64,000 nucleotides of DNA from NCBI RefSeq assembly GCF_900105995.1, contig NZ_LT629785.1, positions 3,286,001 through 3,350,000 on the forward strand. The letters run 5' to 3'. Shown here piece by piece: positions 26,291 to 35,011 of the stretch. The position numbers and the translations under genes were made by a program. Every line of letters starts with the position of its first letter. The stretch's first letter is position 1. This DNA comes from Pseudomonas pohangensis. GTDB taxonomy: Bacteria; Pseudomonadota; Gammaproteobacteria; Pseudomonadales; Pseudomonadaceae. The notes below the pieces were generated by a model that saw nothing but the letters and a program-made list of their open reading frames with translations, had not been told where the DNA came from and searched no databases.

Positions 26291-28624
26291 ATGAACAGCA
26301 TCAACCAGCGCATCGCCGCCGAACTCTCGGCTCTTTCCAGCACTCCGGTGTTACCGCAGCAAGTGGCCGCGACCATCGCCCTGCTCGACGAAGGCTCGAC
26401 CGTGCCGTTCATTTCGCGCTACCGCAAGGAAGTCACCGGCAGTCTGGATGACACCCAGCTGCGCATGCTCGAGGAGCGTTTGCGCTACCTGCGCGAACTG
26501 GACGAGCGTCGTGCCAGCATCCTCGCCAGCATCGAAGAGCAGGGCAAACTGACCGCCGAACTGACCCGCGAGATCAATCAGGCGGAAACCAAGACCCGTC
26601 TGGAAGATCTGTACCTGCCGTACAAACTGAAGCGCCGCACCAAGGGCCAGATTGCCCTGGAGGCCGGCCTTGGCGAGCTGGCCGACCGTCTGTTCAATGA
26701 TCCGACGCTGGATCCGGAAACCACCGCCGCCGGCTTTATCAGCGCCGACAAGGGAGTGGCCGACGCCAAGGCGGCGCTGGATGGCGCCAAGTACATCCTC
26801 ATGGAACGCTTTGCCGAGGACGCCAGTCTGCTCGAGCAGCTGCGCAACTTTATGCAGCAGGAAGCCACCCTCAGCGCCCGCGTGGTTGCCGGCAAGGAGC
26901 AGGAAGGCGCCAAGTTCAGTGACTACTTCGAGCACGACGAGCCGTTCAAAAGCGCTCCCTCGCACCGCGCCCTGGCGATTTTCCGTGGCCGTAACGAAGG
27001 CGTACTCAGCGCCAGCCTCAAGGTCGGCGACGAAGCCCCGGGCAGCATGCACCCCGGTGAAGGCATGATCGCCGCACGCTTCGGCATCGAAAACCGCGGC
27101 CGCGCCGCCGACAAATGGCTCAGCGAAGTGGTGCGCTGGACCTGGAAGGTCAAGCTCTACACCCATCTGGAAACCGACCTGTTCGGCAGCCTGCGCGAGC
27201 AGGCCGACAGCGAAGCGATCAAGGTCTTTGCGCGCAACCTCAATGACCTGCTGCTGGCCGCCCCGGCCGGCCGGCACACCACCCTCGGCCTCGACCCCGG
27301 CCTGCGCACCGGCTGCAAGGTGGCGGTGGTGGATGGCACCGGCAAGCTGCTGGATACCGCCACGGTCTACCCCCACGTACCGCACAACCGCTGGGATGAC
27401 ACCCTCGCCGCGCTCGGCAAGCTGTGCGCCAAACACCAGGTCAAGCTGATCGCCATCGGCAACGGCACCGCCAGCCGCGAAACCGACAAGCTGGCCATCG
27501 ACCTGATCAAGCTGCTGCCGAATCTGAAAATGAGCAAAGTCATGGTCAGCGAGGCCGGTGCCTCGGTGTACTCGGCCTCGGAACTGGCCGCCAAGGAGTT
27601 CCCCGATCTCGACGTGACCCTGCGCGGCGCAGTGTCCATCGCCCGGCGCCTGCAGGACCCGCTGGCCGAGCTGGTGAAGATCGAACCCAAGTCGATCGGC
27701 GTTGGCCAGTACCAGCACGATGTGTCGCAGCTGCAACTGGCACGCTCGCTGGAAGCGGTGGTGGAAGACTGCGTAAACGCCGTTGGCGTCGACCTGAATA
27801 CCGCCTCGGCTGCGCTGCTGGCGCGCATCTCCGGCCTCAACAGTACGCTGGCGCAGAACATCGTCGCCCACCGCGACGCCAACGGCGCGTTCAAAAGCCG
27901 CGAGGCACTCAAGCAGGTGCCGCGTCTGGGTGAGAAAACCTACGTACTGGCTGCCGGTTTCTTGCGCGTGATGGACGGTGACAACCCGCTGGACGCCTCC
28001 GCCGTGCACCCGGAAACCTACCCGCTGGTCGAGCGCATCGCCCGCGACACCGGTCACGATGTGCGCGCACTGATTGGCGACTCAGCCTTTCTCAAGCATC
28101 TCGACCCCAGGCAGTTCACCGACGAAACCTTCGGTCTGCCAACGGTGACCGACATCCTCAAGGAGCTGGACAAGCCCGGCCGTGACCCGCGACCGGAGTT
28201 CAAGACCGCCGAATTCCAGGAGGGCGTGGAAACCCTGAAAGACCTCAAGCCCGGCATGCTGCTGGAAGGGGTGGTGACCAACGTGACCAACTTCGGCGCC
28301 TTCGTCGATATCGGCGTGCATCAGGACGGCCTGGTGCACATCAGTGCGCTGGCGGAAAAATTCGTCAAAGACCCTTACGAAGTGGTCAAGGCCGGCGATA
28401 TCGTCAAGGTCAAGGTGATGGAGGTGGAGATTCCGCGTAACCGTATCGCCCTGTCCATGCGTCTGTCCGACACCCCCGGCGAGAAAGTCGAAGGCCCGCG
28501 CGGCGGCGCTAATCGCGGCAATAGCCCGCGCAGCGAACGGCATTCCAGCCAGGACAAGCCGGCACCGGTCAACGCCGGCATGGCTGCCCTGTTCGCCAAT
28601 GCCAAGCAGCTGAAAAAGAACTGA
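26291..28624 (+). CDS. tex: Tex family RNA-binding transcription accessory protein
   Basis: A 777-residue cytosolic protein of the Tex/YhgF family. N-terminal helical domain (about 1-200), a YqgF-like RNase fold region (about 320-450, TLGLDPGLRTGCKVAVVDGT), helix-hairpin-helix motifs (about 490-560, VGVDLNTASAALLARISGLN) and a C-terminal S1 domain (about 650-720, EGVVTNVTNFGAFVDIGVH). Tex binds RNA and is needed for toxin expression and stress fitness in several pathogens; its exact role is unsettled. Complete length. Same position as PA5201. Confidence 0.95.
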   Translation: MNSINQRIAAELSALSSTPVLPQQVAATIALLDEGSTVPFISRYRKEVTGSLDDTQLRMLEERLRYLRELDERRASILASIEEQGKLTAELTREINQAETKTRLEDLYLPYKLKRRTKGQIALEAGLGELADRLFNDPTLDPETTAAGFISADKGVADAKAALDGAKYILMERFAEDASLLEQLRNFMQQEATLSARVVAGKEQEGAKFSDYFEHDEPFKSAPSHRALAIFRGRNEGVLSASLKVGDEAPGSMHPGEGMIAARFGIENRGRAADKWLSEVVRWTWKVKLYTHLETDLFGSLREQADSEAIKVFARNLNDLLLAAPAGRHTTLGLDPGLRTGCKVAVVDGTGKLLDTATVYPHVPHNRWDDTLAALGKLCAKHQVKLIAIGNGTASRETDKLAIDLIKLLPNLKMSKVMVSEAGASVYSASELAAKEFPDLDVTLRGAVSIARRLQDPLAELVKIEPKSIGVGQYQHDVSQLQLARSLEAVVEDCVNAVGVDLNTASAALLARISGLNSTLAQNIVAHRDANGAFKSREALKQVPRLGEKTYVLAAGFLRVMDGDNPLDASAVHPETYPLVERIARDTGHDVRALIGDSAFLKHLDPRQFTDETFGLPTVTDILKELDKPGRDPRPEFKTAEFQEGVETLKDLKPGMLLEGVVTNVTNFGAFVDIGVHQDGLVHISALAEKFVKDPYEVVKAGDIVKVKVMEVEIPRNRIALSMRLSDTPGEKVEGPRGGANRGNSPRSERHSSQDKPAPVNAGMAALFANAKQLKKN

Positions 28625-28634
28625 GGAGTTGCCC

Positions 28635-29033
28635 ATGGACATGCCACCGAGCTACCGGAGCAGCGCCTTCAACAACATGCTTGGCGCCGAGCTGATCAGC
28701 CTGGCCAACGGCCAGTCCGAGGTGCGGCTGCGCATGCGTCCCGAGCTGGGCAATCGTGGTGGCAAACTGCACGGCGGGGCGCTCTTCACCCTGGTGGATA
28801 TCGCCATGGGCCTGGCCTGCTCGGACAGCCACGGCTTTGATCAGCTCAGTGCCACCCTGGAATGCAAGATCAACTACCTGCGCGCAGTCAGCGACGGCGA
28901 GGTAGTCTGCCGCGCCAAGGTGATTCACGCCGGCCGCCGCACCCTGGTGCTGGAGGCTGATGTGCTGCAAGGCGACACATTAGTTGCCAAGGCCCAGGGC
29001 ACCTTCGCCATGATCAACAGCCCGGCCGGCTAA
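28635..29033 (+). CDS. PaaI-type hotdog thioesterase
   Basis: A 132-residue single-hotdog acyl-CoA thioesterase-like protein. The central helix motif GGKLHGGALFTLVDIAMG and the late VHAGRRTLVLEADV are typical of the PaaI/YdiI group. The ATG at 28635 follows GAGGAG; it begins 11 bases after the tex stop and so is probably co-transcribed. Its stop overlaps the convergent BenE-type gene. Natural substrate unknown. Confidence 0.87.
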   Translation: MDMPPSYRSSAFNNMLGAELISLANGQSEVRLRMRPELGNRGGKLHGGALFTLVDIAMGLACSDSHGFDQLSATLECKINYLRAVSDGEVVCRAKVIHAGRRTLVLEADVLQGDTLVAKAQGTFAMINSPAG

Positions 29034-30214
29034 TCCCGCCCCAGGTTTACGATCAGCAGGGTCAGAATGCCCGCGACCAGCCCCCAGAACGCCGAGCCAA
29101 TACCGAAAAAGCTGACCCCCGAGGCACTGATCATAAAGGTCAGCAAGGCCGCCTCGCGCTCGCGCAGTTCGTACAACGCCACACTCAAACCGTTGCCGAT
29201 AGAACCGAGCAAGGCAATCGCCGCGATGGACATCAGCAAGGCACTGGGTAACGCGGTAAATAGCGCCACCAGGCTGGCACCGAACAAGCCGACCAGGGCG
29301 TAAAACACTCCGCACCAGATCGCCGCCGTATAGCGCTTGGCCGGATCCTCATGGGCGTGCGGGCCGGTACAGATGGCCGCAGTGATAGCCGCCAGATTGA
29401 GCCCATGGGCGCCCAGCGGCGCCAGCAGAAACGAGGCGATACCGGTGACACTGAGCAATGGCGAGGCCGGTACCTGGTAGCCGTCGGCACGCAACACCGC
29501 CAGTCCGGGAATGTTCTGCGAGGCCATGGCCACCACAAACAGCGGCAGACCAATACTGACAATCGCACTCAGGGAGAAACCCGGCGTGGTCCACTGCGGG
29601 CTGGCCAACTCCAGCGGCACGGCCGACAGATCGAGCAGACCCGACAGATAAGCCACAACAGTGCCCACCAGCAGCGCCGCCAGCACCGCGTAACGCGGCT
29701 GCCAGCGCTTGAGCAGCAAGTAGCCGAGCAACATCGCCAATACCAGTTCGCTGTGTGCCTGCAGCGCCGGAAAAATCTCACTGGCAATGCGGAACAGAAT
29801 CCCCGCCAGCAAGGCCGAAGCCAGCGAAGCCGGCAACCGGCGCATCAGCCGCTCGAAGCTGCCGGTGACGCCGACCAGAATCAGCAGCAGCGCACAGACC
29901 AGATAGGCACCAATCGCCTCACTGAACGGCACACCGGGCAAACTGCTGATCAGCAAGGCCGCACCCGGCGTCGAAAAGGCCACCACCACCGGCTGGCGAT
30001 AACGCAGGGACAGGCCAATGGTGCACACCGCCATGCCCAGCGATAACGCCCAGATCCACGACGTGATCAAGCCGCTGTCCAGACCTGCCGCCTGTCCCGC
30101 CTGAAAAATCAGCACCATGCCGCTGGTATGTCCGACCAGCATGGCTATAAAGCCGGCAACCAGTGCCGACAAGGAACTGTCAGCAAGAAAGCGTGGCAGT
30201 TTGAATTGGCCCAC
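29030..30214 (-). CDS. BenE family benzoate/H+ symporter-like transporter
   Basis: A 394-residue inner-membrane transporter with about 12 hydrophobic segments. Family motifs are VAFSTPGAALLISS near residue 80 and APLGAHGLNLAAITAAICTGPHA near 275, matching BenE/YdcO proteins. Benzoate is the known substrate of BenE, but no aromatic-degradation genes are nearby and the YdcO group is of unknown specificity. The start is a GTG at 30214, preceded by AGGAG at seven bases. Divergent from gshA. Confidence 0.85.
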   Translation of the reverse strand: MGQFKLPRFLADSSLSALVAGFIAMLVGHTSGMVLIFQAGQAAGLDSGLITSWIWALSLGMAVCTIGLSLRYRQPVVVAFSTPGAALLISSLPGVPFSEAIGAYLVCALLLILVGVTGSFERLMRRLPASLASALLAGILFRIASEIFPALQAHSELVLAMLLGYLLLKRWQPRYAVLAALLVGTVVAYLSGLLDLSAVPLELASPQWTTPGFSLSAIVSIGLPLFVVAMASQNIPGLAVLRADGYQVPASPLLSVTGIASFLLAPLGAHGLNLAAITAAICTGPHAHEDPAKRYTAAIWCGVFYALVGLFGASLVALFTALPSALLMSIAAIALLGSIGNGLSVALYELREREAALLTFMISASGVSFFGIGSAFWGLVAGILTLLIVNLGRD

Positions 30215-30376
30215 CCGGCAACTCCTGGTCACTCGATGACGATAGAAAGCGCGAGGGTAGCAGCAGTGCGGGGCGGAAAAACAGCGGGCAGCCGATTCTC
30301 TGCCTGACGGCACAACAGACTTGTAGAGTGCCGCAACTGCCCCCATATTGTTCGGCCAACGGTCAAGGAGCTCACC

Positions 30377-31951
30377 GTGAGCGATCTTTTCAACCGCCGC
30401 CTGACACTACTCGGCGCACCTGACAATCTGTCCCTGTTGCGCCAGTGCCTGCACGGCATCGAACGCGAATGCCTGCGTGTCCAGGGCGATGGCCGGTTGG
30501 CCATGACGCCGCACCCTGCAGCACTGGGCTCGGCACTGACCAATGCCCAGATCACCACTGATTATTCCGAGTCGCTGCTGGAGTTCATCACGCCGACCGA
30601 AACCGATCCGGCAGAAACCCTGGCGGACCTGGAGCGCATTCACCGTTTTGCCTACAGCAAGCTGGGTGATGAATACCTGTGGAGTCCGTCGATGCCCGGC
30701 CCGCTGCCGGCCGAAGACGATATTCCGATTGCCCGTTATGGCGATTCGAATATCGGCAAGCTGAAGTATGTCTATCGCAAGGGCCTGGCCCTGCGCTATG
30801 GCAGAACCATGCAATGCATTGCCGGCATTCACTACAACTTCTCCGTTCCCGAAGCCCTGTGGCCGGTCCTGCAGGCGGCTGAAGACGACCACAGCAGTAG
30901 CTGCGACTATCAATCCGCCAGCTATATCGCGCTGATCCGCAACTTCCGCCGTTACAGCTGGCTGTTGATGTACCTGTTCGGTGCTTCACCAGCACTCGAT
31001 GCCGCCTTCCTGCGCGGCCGTCCCCATGACCTGCAACAGCTGGATGCCGATACGCTGTACCTGCCCTGGGCTACCAGCCTGCGCATGAGTGATCTGGGCT
31101 ACCAGAGCAATGCCCAGGCCGGCCTGACGCCCTGCTACAACGATCTGGCCAGCTATACCAGCAGCTTGCGCCAGGCCGTCGCCACCCCTTACCCGCCCTA
31201 CGTAGCCGCCGGCACGCACAGCGACGGGGAATGGCAGCAGCTCAACACCAGCATTCTGCAGATCGAGAACGAGTACTACTCGAGCATTCGCCCCAAGCGT
31301 GTGGTGCACAGCGGCGAGCGACCGATTCAGGCCCTGCTGGCCCGCGGCGTGCAATACGTGGAGGTTCGCTGCCTCGACATCAATCCGTTCCTGCCGCTGG
31401 GCATCGACCTCGAAGAGGCACGCTTCCTCGATGCCTTCCTGCTGTTCTGTGCACTGGAAGAAAGCCCGACCCTCGGCGGCATAGAGTGCCGGGACTGCAC
31501 CAACAACTTCCTCAAGGTCGTCACCGAAGGCCGCCGGCCGGGGCTGCATCTGCAGAGCGATGGCGGCGAGGTACTTTTGCAGGACTGGGCCAACCGGTTG
31601 CTTGAGCGCATTGCCGCTGTCGCCAACCTGCTCGATCGGGGTCAGCCCCAGGCACCACACGGCAAGGCCCTGCAGGCACAGCGCGACAAGGTCAGCGATC
31701 CCGGCCTGACACCCTCGGCACAAATATTGAACAGCCTGCGCGAGAATCAGGAAAGCTTTACCCGCTTTGCCCTGCGCCAGAGTCTGCAACATGCCCGCTA
31801 TTTCCGTAGCCAGCCACTGAGCCCCGAGCAGCAGCAAAACTACGAAGCGCTCGCCAGTCAGTCGCTGGCCCAGCAGGCCGAAATCGAACAGAGTGACTCG
31901 ATACCCTTCGATGCCTTTGTTGCCGCTTATCAGGCCAGCATTACCGGCTAG
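30377..31951 (+). CDS. gshA: Glutamate-cysteine ligase
   Basis: A 524-residue cytosolic enzyme joining glutamate and cysteine with ATP in the first step of glutathione synthesis. It belongs to the proteobacterial GshA family: GIERECLRV, TDYSESLLEFITP, GRTMQCIAGIHYNFS, the EYYSSIRPKR segment and EVRCLDINPF are visible. The length agrees with Pseudomonas and E. coli GshA (about 520). GTG start with GGAG upstream. Same place as PA5203, ahead of argA. Confidence 0.95.
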   Translation: MSDLFNRRLTLLGAPDNLSLLRQCLHGIERECLRVQGDGRLAMTPHPAALGSALTNAQITTDYSESLLEFITPTETDPAETLADLERIHRFAYSKLGDEYLWSPSMPGPLPAEDDIPIARYGDSNIGKLKYVYRKGLALRYGRTMQCIAGIHYNFSVPEALWPVLQAAEDDHSSSCDYQSASYIALIRNFRRYSWLLMYLFGASPALDAAFLRGRPHDLQQLDADTLYLPWATSLRMSDLGYQSNAQAGLTPCYNDLASYTSSLRQAVATPYPPYVAAGTHSDGEWQQLNTSILQIENEYYSSIRPKRVVHSGERPIQALLARGVQYVEVRCLDINPFLPLGIDLEEARFLDAFLLFCALEESPTLGGIECRDCTNNFLKVVTEGRRPGLHLQSDGGEVLLQDWANRLLERIAAVANLLDRGQPQAPHGKALQAQRDKVSDPGLTPSAQILNSLRENQESFTRFALRQSLQHARYFRSQPLSPEQQQNYEALASQSLAQQAEIEQSDSIPFDAFVAAYQASITG

Positions 31952-32060
31952 CCGGACGCGCCGGGTAAAACGCCTAGTGCGTCACATATCTGATGCCTGC
32001 CGACCGGCCAGGCGTCAGGCACGGTTATTCTGCAATCATCACAACATGATGAGCCGTGCC

Positions 32061-32273
32061 ATGGGCGACACCAACCATCTCGCCGAAGAAGAGCAGCAGT
32101 GGAGCCTGGAAAGCCTGAACAAGGCCTATCAGAAGGGCTATATGGCTGGTCTTACCAGCCACTCGCTGAACCAGCAACCCTATACCGCAGACGTGCTGCA
32201 AGCTGCCTGGGAAGCCGGCTGGAGTGACGGCCAGGAGCAGGCCCTGCTGCAGCCGCAATCCAGAAGCGCCTGA
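32061..32273 (+). CDS. Small RMF/CrpP-fold protein
   Basis: A protein of about 70 residues. The core AYQKGYMAGLTSHSL, then QPYTADVLQAAWEAGWSDG, matches the ribosome modulation factor family pattern (A-x-x-x-G-Y-x-x-G-(L/I)...P-Y...W-x-x-G-W). Classical RMF dimerises 70S ribosomes in stationary phase. This protein is less basic and has an acidic N-terminus (HLAEEEQQWSLE), so it may do something else, as CrpP-type relatives do. In-frame ATG codons at 32046, 32049 and 32061 compete and none has a strong ribosome-binding site; the start is uncertain. Lies between gshA and the convergent argA. Confidence 0.65.
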   Translation: MGDTNHLAEEEQQWSLESLNKAYQKGYMAGLTSHSLNQQPYTADVLQAAWEAGWSDGQEQALLQPQSRSA

Positions 32274-32274
32274 G

Positions 32275-32298
32275 GCAGCCGCTTCCGCTGGCGGCTGC
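32275..32298. terminator. Hairpin between the RMF-like gene and argA
   Basis: A perfect 8-bp stem (GCAGCCGC/GCGGCTGC, 8-base loop) in the convergent gap. No T-tract follows on either strand, so it is a weak terminator or a transcript-end stabiliser. Confidence 0.4.
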
Positions 32299-32314
32299 GC
32301 TCCGCGCCGAAAGC

Positions 32315-33613
32315 TTACAAAGCCTTTTCAAACACCTGTGAATTACGCTGGAAGTTGTAGAGGGAGGCTCGTGCCACTGGCATACGCTCGACCGTGCTGG
32401 GCTGAAAGCCGCGCTCACGGAACCAGTGGGCGGTACGTGTGGTCAGCACGAACAGCGTCTTGAGGCCCATTTTGCGGGCGCGCTGCTCGATGCGTTCGAG
32501 CAGTTCGTCACCGCGGCGACCGTGGCGATATTCCTGCTTGACCGCCAGGCAGGCCAGCTCGCCGGACTGGGAGTCAGGGATCGGGTGTAACGCCGCGCAG
32601 GCAATAATCAGCCCGTCGCGCTCGACAATACTGAACTGGCCGATTTCGCGCTCCAGCACATCCCGCGAACGACGCACCAGAATCCCCTGCTCCTCCAGCG
32701 GCGTGATCAGATCGATCAGCCCGCCGACATCCTCGATGCTCGCTTCGCGCAAGGACTCGAACTGCTCCTGATCGACCAGCGTGCCGCTGCCGTCCCGGGT
32801 GAACAGTTCGGTCAGCAGTGAGCCATCGGTGGCATAGCTGACGATATGGCTGCGCTTGACCCCGTCCCGGCAGGCCTCGGCAGCCGCCTCCAGCAACTCG
32901 GCCTGATAGTTGTCAGCCAGGCGCTGCACATGTTTCGACACCTCGTGGGGGCGCAGCTCGCGCACCAGCATGCCCTGCTCATCGAGCAGCCCGGCGTCAC
33001 TGCCGAACAGCACCAGCTTGTCGGCTTTCAGCTCGATGGCCGCCCGGGTGGCCACGTCTTCACAGGCCAGGTTGAAGGTCTCGCCGGTCGGCGAATAGCC
33101 CAGCGGCGACAACAGCACGATGCTGCGCTCGTCCAGCAGGCGGTTGATACCGCGCCGGTCAATGCGCCGGACTTCGCCGGTATGGTGGTAATCCACGCCA
33201 TCGACCACACCAATCGGCCGGGCCGTGACGAAATTGCCGGAGATCACCCGCAGGCGGGCGCCCTGCATGGGCGAGGACGCCATGTCCATGGAGAAACGCG
33301 CCTCGATGGCGATACGCAACCGCCCGACAGCATCCACCACACAGTCCAGCGTTGGTCCGTCAGTGATGCGCAGATTGCGGTAGTAGTGCGCTGTCAGGCC
33401 GCGCTCGGCCATACGTACAGCAATCTGCGGACGCGAGCCGATCGCCAGCACCAGCCGCACGCCCAGGCTGTGCAGCAGCACCAGATCTTCCACAATGTTG
33501 CCGAAGTTCTCATGCTCGATACCGTCACCCGGCAGCATGACCACAAAAGTGCATTCGCGGTGAGCGTTGATGTAAGGCGTAGCGTGACGCAGCAAATTGA
33601 CGTAATCGTGCAT
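32315..33613 (-). CDS. argA: N-acetylglutamate synthase
   Basis: A 432-residue enzyme making N-acetylglutamate from acetyl-CoA and glutamate, the first step of arginine biosynthesis. An N-terminal amino-acid-kinase-like domain (about 10-280, site for arginine feedback) is followed by a C-terminal GNAT acetyltransferase domain (about 295-432, with CLAVKQEYRHGRRGDELLE binding acetyl-CoA). The ATG at 33613 gives exactly the P. aeruginosa length. The ribosome-binding site is weak (GGAC). It lies 160 bases after argE on the same strand. Confidence 0.95.
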   Translation of the reverse strand: MHDYVNLLRHATPYINAHRECTFVVMLPGDGIEHENFGNIVEDLVLLHSLGVRLVLAIGSRPQIAVRMAERGLTAHYYRNLRITDGPTLDCVVDAVGRLRIAIEARFSMDMASSPMQGARLRVISGNFVTARPIGVVDGVDYHHTGEVRRIDRRGINRLLDERSIVLLSPLGYSPTGETFNLACEDVATRAAIELKADKLVLFGSDAGLLDEQGMLVRELRPHEVSKHVQRLADNYQAELLEAAAEACRDGVKRSHIVSYATDGSLLTELFTRDGSGTLVDQEQFESLREASIEDVGGLIDLITPLEEQGILVRRSRDVLEREIGQFSIVERDGLIIACAALHPIPDSQSGELACLAVKQEYRHGRRGDELLERIEQRARKMGLKTLFVLTTRTAHWFRERGFQPSTVERMPVARASLYNFQRNSQVFEKAL

Positions 33614-33774
33614 GAAGAACCCGTCCAGAAAACCTTGATCCCATCCCGCCCGGTGCCGGGCCGGAAGCCAGGGCAAGGGGCCGACCAGGCAACCCTGCCC
33701 AATCCCGCCGCATCAACCGGCAGGAGAAATCCGCGCTATCGTCGCAGCAACATTGCGTTCAGGCTCCCTTGAAG

Positions 33775-34914
33775 TCAGAGACAGTAATGACAGATCAGCT
33801 CCCGTAGCACGCGCACGGTCGGTTCGATGGCAGCCAGCTCCAGGTATTCGTCCGGCTGGTGTGCGCAGGCAATATCACCAGGGCCCAGCACCACAGTCTC
33901 GCAGCCAAGCTGCTGAAGATACGGTGCTTCGGTGGCGAAGGCCACCGCTTCTGCTGTGTGCCCGGTCAGGCGCTCGGCTATGCGCACCAGTTCGCAATCG
34001 GCAGCCTGCTCGAACGGCGGCACGCTGGAAAACAACGGCGAATAATCCAAGCGTACCTGGTAGCGCTCCGCCAGTGGTTGCAACTTCTGCCGGATCGCCT
34101 CGCGCAACTGTTGCGGATCCATGCCCGGCAGGGGGCGCAAATCGAACTCCAGGGAGCACTGGCCACAGATCCGGTTGGGGTTGTCGCCGCCATGGATACA
34201 GCCGAAATTGAGCGTTGGCTGTGGCACGCTGAATTGCGGATTACTGTACTGCGCCTGCCATTGCCGGCGCAGCCCGATCAGTTCGCCAATGCTTGCATGC
34301 ATGGCTTCCAGCGCGCTGTGGCCAAGGCCGGGGTCGGAGGAGTGTCCGCTCTGGCCGAGGATATCGATGCGCTCCATCATGATGCCCTTGTGCATGCGAA
34401 TCGGCCGCAAGCCGGTCGGCTCGCCAACCACTGCGGCACGCCCAAGCGGCTTGCCGGCAGCGGCCAGGGCGCGGGCCCCAGACATCGAGCTTTCTTCGTC
34501 ACAGGTCGCCAGGATCAGCAACGGCTGACGAAAATCATGCTCCAGCAGGCCCTGCACGGCCTCGATCACCAACGCAAAAAAGCCCTTCATGTCGCAACTG
34601 CCCAAACCGTACCAGCGACCATCGCGCTCGCTCAGAAGCAGTGGATCGGAGCGCCACAAAGCCTCGTCAAACGGCACCGTATCGCTATGCCCGGCCAGCA
34701 CCAGCCCGCCCGGCCCGCTACCGCGAATTGCCAGCAGATTGAATTTTCCGGGGGCGACCTGCTGCAGCTCGCAACGGAACCCCAGCAGATCCAGCCACTC
34801 GGCCAGCAGCTCGACCACCGGACGATTGGACTGGTCCAGCGCAGGCTGGGTACAGCTTACCGAGGGCGCGGCCAGCAGCGCGGCGAAGCGGTGTTGCAGG
34901 GAAGGAACAGACAT
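33775..34914 (-). CDS. argE: N-acetylornithine deacetylase
   Basis: A 379-residue M20-family metallohydrolase that removes the acetyl group from N-acetylornithine. Metal ligands are in AGHSDTVP, the GLGSCDMKG aspartate and the catalytic CDEESSM; the dimerisation domain follows SGHSSDPGLGHSA. The ATG at 34914 follows CGGAGA, and that ribosome-binding site is one arm of a perfect inverted repeat. Pseudomonads also carry ArgJ, which can bypass ArgE, so this gene may be partly redundant. Same place as PA5206. Confidence 0.93.
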   Translation of the reverse strand: MSVPSLQHRFAALLAAPSVSCTQPALDQSNRPVVELLAEWLDLLGFRCELQQVAPGKFNLLAIRGSGPGGLVLAGHSDTVPFDEALWRSDPLLLSERDGRWYGLGSCDMKGFFALVIEAVQGLLEHDFRQPLLILATCDEESSMSGARALAAAGKPLGRAAVVGEPTGLRPIRMHKGIMMERIDILGQSGHSSDPGLGHSALEAMHASIGELIGLRRQWQAQYSNPQFSVPQPTLNFGCIHGGDNPNRICGQCSLEFDLRPLPGMDPQQLREAIRQKLQPLAERYQVRLDYSPLFSSVPPFEQAADCELVRIAERLTGHTAEAVAFATEAPYLQQLGCETVVLGPGDIACAHQPDEYLELAAIEPTVRVLRELICHYCL

Positions 34915-34920
34915 CGGCAA

Positions 34921-34964
34921 TCTCCGTAAGGCCGACCCCATGATAGGGCCGACGCTTACGGAGA
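34921..34964 (-). promoter_or_regulatory. SD-sequestering hairpin in the argE leader
   Basis: On the minus strand TCTCCGTAAG (34955-34964) and CTTACGGAGA (34921-34930) form a perfect 10-bp stem; a CCC/GGG pairing may extend it inside the 24-base loop. The downstream arm contains the argE Shine-Dalgarno GGAGA, six bases before the ATG. The folded leader would hide the ribosome-binding site. The inverted repeat is seen directly; translational control is inferred. Confidence 0.65.
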
Positions 34965-35011
34965 GGGAACCACTGATTGCCGCCGACAGCCCGAAAGCTG
35001 CCGGCAAGCAC

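Noticed and set aside
26351..28057. A 568-codon open frame on the minus strand
   Set aside because: Antisense shadow of tex with low-complexity composition.
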